Shown here: positions 59,901 through 64,000 of the stretch, piece by piece
How positions within the stretch are numbered: position 1 is the stretch's first letter
How the letters are laid out: every line of letters starts with the position of its first letter
Origin: Planctomycetota bacterium
Lineage (GTDB): Bacteria; Planctomycetota; UBA8742; UBA2392
Assembly (NCBI GenBank): GCA_020848275.1
Contig: JADLAK010000037.1
Coordinates: 1 to 64,000 of the forward strand
DNA length: 64,000 nucleotides
Reading direction: 5' to 3'
Position numbers and translations under genes: made by a program
The notes under the pieces: generated by a model
Seen by the model: the letters and a program-made list of their open reading frames with translations, nothing else
What the model was told of the DNA's origin: nothing
Database searches by the model: none

Positions 59901-60361
59901 GCGTCCATCGCCACGGCGGGATCAGAGCCTAAGTCGGTGTTAACGCCCGCCTGCACCAAAAACGCCGGGCCCTGCGGCTGGCGTGCGCTGTTGTAGCGTC
60001 GCCCAAATACTGCCCCGGTGCTCCAACCCTGCGAGTCGTAAGAGGTCCACACGACCACGGAATCGCCATCCAGGTCGGAGGCGATAGCAGGATTCCGTTG
60101 GGTGAAGGCGCTGCGATTGGTCACGCGATAGTCTGACGGCCCGGCGGCGTTCACAACCCCGGCATTCGCCGCAACGGCAGCGGCCAGCGCGCAGGCCACC
60201 GCCACTTGGCAGAGGCGCATTCCAAGGCGTGCCGGCAAGCTTGCCGCAATCAAACGCGTGGCGCCGCGCGAAAGCGCCGCAAGTTTGCGTGCAAGTTTGG
60301 CGCGCGTGCGCGAAGTGAGGTGACGCAATGAGGCCAGCAACAGCTTGAGGTTGGCGAGCAT
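56924..60361 (-). CDS. Giant surface protein: two seven-repeat modules, Ig-like and cadherin-like domains, C-terminal sorting tail
   Basis: A 1145-residue protein. The N-terminus is a long signal with an Arg/Lys-rich stretch (about 1-50) and a hydrophobic helix (VAVACALAAAVAANAGVV). Then seven repeats carrying V-A-M-D-A-D-G-D-F-V-V-x-W type motifs, an Ig-like domain (about 480-607), seven more such repeats, a cadherin-like domain (about 1000-1103; ITIRVTDTDGRWVEDTFTV) and a tail GDDEDEGCAASTTGAAPWG, hydrophobic helix, KLVRRKQ. The DADGD motifs resemble calcium loops. The 7 + 7 count suggests two seven-bladed propellers (inference). The Cys-helix-Arg tail matches cell-surface sorting signals such as MYXO-CTERM. 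Paralogue of 60483-63977. Confidence 0.88.
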   Translation of the reverse strand: MLANLKLLLASLRHLTSRTRAKLARKLAALSRGATRLIAASLPARLGMRLCQVAVACALAAAVAANAGVVNAAGPSDYRVTNRSAFTQRNPAIASDLDGDSVVVWTSYDSQGWSTGAVFGRRYNSARQPQGPAFLVQAGVNTDLGSDPAVAMDADGGFVVVWTSNDASSLGVFAQVYNAQGRAIGGNIQVNQEESANQSEPTVAMDADGNFVVAWTSDYYESGSFSNYTYDIFARMFSADGAPLANEFRVNTTVTGGQQTPSAAMDANGGFVIAWEGLGNQAGNVDADGIFMQRYDALGATVGTETLVNEHNTNSQFNAAAAMDADGDFVVVWEGEGDNSGASSDTAGIWYRLYTNAGVTSGGDRRANDVGTFAQYLPAVDVDADGNFVVSWTDNNGFTSSTRDIDAREFNADGSPNGASLAVSNGLNSNSAVAMDADGDYVIVSSGYNYGSSYYSSYYSNSYNANDQVYAAADRFEGNGDTAAPMIAGVFAGDQYNEVISNGGVITDWGVDHLIVSFSREPESSLATDLGNWELTRNGEPVAIVHGQLAQPDQANRYAVYLELAEQLRDGDYVLTASENIADLDGDLLDGDFDGVAGGDYAFNFTVSARHGSQLNVTTGAGNNDQRPDVAMNADGDFVVVWLEDATPTDVVAQRYSAGGMPVGTPITVNTNTGSKFDPAVAIDADGNFAVTWEAFFNASNDFISARIFNADGTARTGQIAVGSTLNGIGRPDIAMDADGDIVVTWEEVTAGYWNAMFRLMESDGDFKRGEQIANDTLTFDQTNPSIAVDSDGDFVIAWEGFTNRNLTGYGVMVRAFDNAGRFTGGEFAVDCDVLAPSLQSWSVFDPSVAMDADGDFVVAWTRGVYAASVYYSYYDVNFEIRAARFHLDGQLKDPTDGFRVSGDGRFAEDPAIAMDEDGDFVVTFGLSFNYNYDDEIMARSFSANGLAQGAQVMVNSSANFEDYNPAIAMDADGEYVVVWQAALTSAAVSYNIDARVYLRNTGPATSTIADIVADENDAPVVVNLASAFNDNEDADAALAYEIINNTDPTVAVAGLDGAQLGVAFVPDSFGTTDITIRVTDTDGRWVEDTFTVTVNEVVDPVVPPPGDDEDEGCAASTTGAAPWGLLAVLFALFGGIGKLVRRKQ

Positions 60362-60438
60362 GGGCGACCTTTTAGGTTGACCGAAGTTGTCGAATTAGCG
60401 CCGGGAGTTTACCCGGCTGACACAAGTGGCAGCAACGC

Positions 60439-60462
60439 AAAAGGGCCGGCTCTCGCCGGCCC
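60439..60462 (-). terminator. Rho-independent terminator of giant protein 1
   Basis: On the minus strand GGGCCGGC-GAGA-GCCGGCCC is followed by TTTT. It lies about 20 bp after the stop at 60483 and before the promoter region of the second giant gene. Confidence 0.85.
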
Positions 60463-60482
60463 CATTGCTCGAATTGCACATG

Positions 60483-63400
60483 CTAATTCTTGCGGCGGAC
60501 CAGCCTGCCGATGCCGCCAAACAGCGCGAACAACACGGCAAGCAGGCCCCACGGTGCGGCGCCGGTCGTCGATGCCGCGCAGCCGTCGTCGTCGTCATCG
60601 CCTGGCGGCGGCACAACGGGGTCAATGACTTCGTTGACCGTGACGGTAAAGGTGTCCTCTACCCAGAGGCCGGCGGTGTCGGTCGCGCGGATGGTGATGT
60701 CGCCCGTGCCGAATTCGTCCTCGAAGAACGCCAAGCCAAGTTGCGTGCCCTGGATGCCCGCCGCAATCAGCGCCGGGTTGGTGTTGGCGACGATGGTGTA
60801 GGTCAGCTCGGCGTCGGCGTCCTCGTCGTCGGCAAAGGCCGCGGCGAGGTTGATCACGATCGGGTCGTCGTTTTCATCGGCAACGACGTCGGCGATGCCG
60901 CTGGTGGTTGGCGCGGTGTTCTCGTCAAAGCGTTGCATGTAAACACCCGCTTCGTCGCCGTCCTGCGAATAGGTGCTGCTGACGAAGCCGACGTCGCTGG
61001 TCCAGGTCACGATGAAGTCGCCGTCGGCGTCACAGGCCACGCTGCTGAGATCCTGCGAGCCACTGAAGTAAGTATTGGCTTGCACGGCAAAGCCCTGCGC
61101 CTCGCCGTTGGCGGCAAAGCGGCGCACCATGACGTTGGCGTCAAGGCCAAATATGTAGGACGGGCCACCGTAATAAACCGTCGGGTCCGAGGTTGTGAAG
61201 CTGACCACGAAATCGCCGTCGTCGTCCATGGCGACGCGGGGCTTGTAGGCCGACTTGTCGACGCCGTCAATGACGCTGCCGCCAAAGAACGTGTCGACGG
61301 GCACGCCCGCCGCAGTGTAGCGCTGGGCTTTCACATCGGCGTGGATGATCGGGTACATCAAGTTGAAGTAACTGAAGTCGGCGGTCCAGTCCGTCCATAC
61401 CACGACAATGTCGCCGTCGGCGTCCATCGCGACATCGGCTTCAGTGACGCCAAGGAACGGGATCGGAATTGTCGGGAGAGTGACGGCAGTGTTGCCGCCC
61501 GGGCCGCCAAAGAAGCTGCCACTGCGGGCGTTGCCGTCGCTGTCAAAGCGCGCCATGGTAATAGCCGGTCCGCTCGACGGGCCGGACGCATAGCCCGACC
61601 AAACCACGGTAAAGGCGCCGTCGGCGTCCATCGCCACGGCGGGCCGCCGCTGGCCGCCCGTCATGAACGAGTTGACCACGAAGCTGTTGCTAATCGAGCT
61701 GCCGTCGAAGTCGAACTTGCGGCCCCAGATGTCGAGGCTCACGGCGTAATCGCTTTCCCACACCACGACGAATTCGCCGTCGGCGTCCATCGCAACGTCC
61801 GGCCGGGCGTTTTCCGCGGTGACAAGATTGCTGATCTGGATTTCGGCGGTGTTGGGCGTTCCGTCCGCGTCGAAAGTGCGGGCGAAAATTTCGTCGAAGT
61901 TGGTCGGGTTGTCGCTGGTCCAGGCCACGACAAAATCGCCGTCGGCGTTCATGGCAACCTTGGGACTGAAAGCGGCATTGGCGAGGTTCGTATTGACAAT
62001 AAATTCGCCGCCCTTGGGTGTCCCGTTGGCGTTGTACAGGCGACCGATGATGACATCGCTGTAGGGCGAACCGGAGATACTTGCATAGCCCTGCCACACG
62101 ACCACGAAGTCGCCGTCGGCGTCCATGGCGATGGACTGGCGCGACTGTGCATCGGCGGTCGTCTGGTTGACGAGGGTTTCGCCTCCGGCCTCGCTTACGC
62201 CGCGCACGCTGAAGTTGAGAACAAAATCGCCGCCCGCAACGCCATCGAAATCGCCGTCCAGCAGGTTGGCGTCGGTATCTTCAAGGGCGTCCTGGGCGGT
62301 CAGGACATAGTTGCCGTCGCCCAGAGGCGCGGCGAAGTCGATGCGCACCTGGTTGTTAATGGCCAATTCCACGAAGATGATCGAGTTCAGCGCCACGGCC
62401 ACGCCGTCGCGCGTCAGGCTCCAGTTGGCCGGGTCTTCGGCAATTGCTTCATCGAGTTGCTCGGAGATCGACACGGTGATGCCGGCCGGCCGATGGACCA
62501 GTTCTTCCCCCTCGGTGATCTGGTGGTGGTCACCCGCCGAGCGCACGCCGGCAATCATCGGCGCGGCGTTGGTGCCGGTGTTGTCGATGTAGTTGTCATA
62601 TTCGAAGACGATGTCCGTCGTGTTGTAGCCGGTATAGTCGTACTCGCGCCAGACAACCGCGTAATCGCCGTCGGCGTCCATGGCAATGGCCGGCTGCTGA
62701 ACGAAATCATCCGAATCCAGCGTAAATTCATTTTCGACGACGACAGTCCCTGCGGCGTTGTAGCCCTTGACCAGCACGTTGAAATCGGTGCTGATCGCCG
62801 CGCCCGACGTCTCGATGAATGTCCAGGCGAACACGAAGTCGCCGTCCGCGTCCATCGCAACGGCGACGTCGGTGTGGCGCAGGTGCGAACTGAAGCTGCC
62901 ATTGATCTGGACGTCATTGGCGTCCTGCGCCACGCCCGCCGCGTTGAAGCGGCGATAGTAAGCGAAGCTGGTGCTGGCCGACGCAATGTAGGTGGAGAAG
63001 GCGGCCACAAAATCGCCATCCACGTCCATCGCTACCGCGGGTGAAAACTGGCCGTCGGGGATGCTGAGGGTATGCAAGGCAAACTGCGCGCCCTGTGCGG
63101 CGCCGGTGCTGTCAAAGCGGCGGCCAAACACGCCTTGCGTGTCAACCACGCTCGCTCCCAGGCCTTCGCCTTCCCACACCACGGCGAAATCACCGTTGGC
63201 GTCCATGGCGACCGAGGCCCCGAACTGGATGCCCGTCCCATAACTGTTGATCTGGAACTGGCCGCCCTGGGGCGTGCCGTCGGCGGCAAAGCGCCGCCCG
63301 GCAATCGCGCGCCCGTTGTTGTCGACGGAATAGCTGTCCCACACCACTACAAAGTTTCCCGTCGCATCCATGGCCACATCGGGGCGGTATTCATCGGACG

Positions 63401-63977
63401 AGGTCAGGTTCTCATTGACCTGGAATTCGTCGCCAAGAGGCGCGCCGTCGGCGCTGTAACGCCGCGCCATGATTTCCGTGTAGTAAGGATAGCCGCCAAC
63501 GGAGCTTTCCCACACAACGACAAAGTCGCCTGACGCATCCATGGCAACTGTCGGCGCGTCCTGGTTGTCGGCGGTCGTCTGGTTGACGCGGAATTCATTG
63601 CTTTGCGGCGTGCCGATTGAACTATAGCGCCGCGCGTAGACGCCATCACCGTTTCCATCCTGGCCATAGCTTTGCCACACGACCACATAGTCGCCGTCGG
63701 CGTCACAGGCTATTGCGGGCCTGGACTGGTTGAACGCCTCGGCCTCCGACACGCCGTCCTGGGCGCGCACGGGCGCCGACATCGCCGCCACTCCGGCGGC
63801 CAGGGCGCATGCCACCGCCACCTGGCAAAGGCGCATGCCGAGCCTGGCCGGGACGCTCGAGGCCAGCAGGCGTGTCGCCGCCCGGTTGAGTGCGATGAGC
63901 TTGCGCGCGAGTTTTGCGCGCACGCGCGAAGATAGGCGGCGCAGGGAGATCAGCAGCAATTTGAGGTTGGTGGCCAT
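60483..63977 (-). CDS. Giant surface protein: two seven-repeat modules, Ig-like and cadherin-like domains, C-terminal sorting tail (paralogue)
   Basis: A 1164-residue protein with the same plan as 56924-60361. The basic leader (LRRLSSRVRAKLARKLIALN) and helix VAVACALAAGVAAMSAPVRA are followed by seven repeats (for example AIACDADGDYVVVWQS, DVAMDATGNFVVVWDS), an Ig-like domain (about 470-592; SLTRDGVAVALNSI), seven repeats, a cadherin-like domain (about 1019-1122) and GDDDDDGCAASTTGAAPWGL, helix, RLVRRKN. AGGA lies before ATG 63977. Count of the DADGD repeats is again 7 + 7. The two genes are tandem on the minus strand with a terminator between them, so each may be controlled separately. Function unknown; adhesion or S-layer-like roles are possible. 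Confidence 0.88.
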   Translation of the reverse strand: MATNLKLLLISLRRLSSRVRAKLARKLIALNRAATRLLASSVPARLGMRLCQVAVACALAAGVAAMSAPVRAQDGVSEAEAFNQSRPAIACDADGDYVVVWQSYGQDGNGDGVYARRYSSIGTPQSNEFRVNQTTADNQDAPTVAMDASGDFVVVWESSVGGYPYYTEIMARRYSADGAPLGDEFQVNENLTSSDEYRPDVAMDATGNFVVVWDSYSVDNNGRAIAGRRFAADGTPQGGQFQINSYGTGIQFGASVAMDANGDFAVVWEGEGLGASVVDTQGVFGRRFDSTGAAQGAQFALHTLSIPDGQFSPAVAMDVDGDFVAAFSTYIASASTSFAYYRRFNAAGVAQDANDVQINGSFSSHLRHTDVAVAMDADGDFVFAWTFIETSGAAISTDFNVLVKGYNAAGTVVVENEFTLDSDDFVQQPAIAMDADGDYAVVWREYDYTGYNTTDIVFEYDNYIDNTGTNAAPMIAGVRSAGDHHQITEGEELVHRPAGITVSISEQLDEAIAEDPANWSLTRDGVAVALNSIIFVELAINNQVRIDFAAPLGDGNYVLTAQDALEDTDANLLDGDFDGVAGGDFVLNFSVRGVSEAGGETLVNQTTADAQSRQSIAMDADGDFVVVWQGYASISGSPYSDVIIGRLYNANGTPKGGEFIVNTNLANAAFSPKVAMNADGDFVVAWTSDNPTNFDEIFARTFDADGTPNTAEIQISNLVTAENARPDVAMDADGEFVVVWESDYAVSLDIWGRKFDFDGSSISNSFVVNSFMTGGQRRPAVAMDADGAFTVVWSGYASGPSSGPAITMARFDSDGNARSGSFFGGPGGNTAVTLPTIPIPFLGVTEADVAMDADGDIVVVWTDWTADFSYFNLMYPIIHADVKAQRYTAAGVPVDTFFGGSVIDGVDKSAYKPRVAMDDDGDFVVSFTTSDPTVYYGGPSYIFGLDANVMVRRFAANGEAQGFAVQANTYFSGSQDLSSVACDADGDFIVTWTSDVGFVSSTYSQDGDEAGVYMQRFDENTAPTTSGIADVVADENDDPIVINLAAAFADDEDADAELTYTIVANTNPALIAAGIQGTQLGLAFFEDEFGTGDITIRATDTAGLWVEDTFTVTVNEVIDPVVPPPGDDDDDGCAASTTGAAPWGLLAVLFALFGGIGRLVRRKN

Positions 63978-64000
63978 GACATTCCTCGGCGGTGGAAGCC

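Noticed and set aside
60426-63044. Long open frame (872 residues) antisense to the giant protein
   Set aside because: It is the reverse frame of GC-rich repeat codons (GTCGCCGTCGGCGTCCAT) and only reflects the DADGD repeats; no independent motif is seen.
57400-63900. Regularly spaced similar DNA (GTCGCCGTCGGCGTCCAT) that looks like a CRISPR-type repeat array
   Set aside because: Spacing is about 170-200 bp, lies in two coding frames and encodes conserved protein repeats; there are no cas genes.

Overview
This is a 64 kb high-GC chromosomal fragment from a Gram-negative-type bacterium. It encodes lipoprotein signal peptides, a TolC-like outer-membrane channel, long secreted repeat proteins with a C-terminal Cys plus transmembrane plus Arg sorting tail, two Hanks-type kinases (one with TPRs, one with WD40 repeats), two HEAT-VWA proteins and a giant LRR protein. 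This mix suggests Planctomycetota or a neighbouring deep-branching lineage (inference; no rRNA or other decisive marker is present). I see no rRNA, CRISPR array, transposase, prophage or replication origin.

Layout. 0-3.6 kb: minus-strand operon of isocitrate dehydrogenase, hotdog thioesterase, a ketosynthase and a ketosynthase-like partner lacking the catalytic Cys. 3.6-9.2 kb: dispersed repeats, a copper-type P-type ATPase, and a divergent HEAT plus S41-like lipoprotein whose catalytic Ser and Lys are replaced. 9.3-14.1 kb: YndJ-like protein, then an operon of small membrane proteins, a CPBP protease and a lipoprotein, with a GbsR/MarR-type regulator and two matching 18-bp palindromes. 14.2-22 kb: kinase-TPR, tRNA-Arg(CCT), MBOAT acyltransferase pair, 1000-residue LRR protein, MFS exporter. 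22-27.5 kb: a split PEP-synthase/rifampin-phosphotransferase-like pair, then a copper operon (tiny His-rich lipoprotein, multicopper oxidase, TolC-like channel). 27.6-33.2 kb: kinase-WD40, glutamate dehydrogenase, an NfeD-like protein with a flotillin. 33.4-42.7 kb: mostly single metabolic and housekeeping genes, ending with birA. 42.9-45.4 kb: mnmG followed by an AT-rich segment holding two diverged copies of a structured terminator-bearing element, probably a non-coding RNA or attenuator. 45.5-51.8 kb: two HEAT-VWA paralogues interleaved with VOC and GNAT genes, a DUF120-type riboflavin kinase and a GIY-YIG protein. 51.9-64 kb: tRNA-Pro(GGG), a rhomboid-like protein, a ferredoxin-like protein, two He_PIG-type lipoproteins and two giant paralogous surface proteins.

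Most striking features: (1) the tandem structured element after mnmG, with a compensatory pair change between copies; (2) short palindromes built on a 7-bp period, present both between genes and inserted in frame inside copA and mnmG; (3) giant surface proteins with exactly 7 + 7 DADGD repeats around an Ig-like domain, consistent with paired seven-bladed propellers; (4) a mosaic of palindromic repeat families occupying many intergenic gaps, in places supplying stop codons or protein termini; (5) apparently leaderless kinase genes with a -10 box exactly 7 nt before ATG.

All product names come from motifs read by eye; no database search was run.
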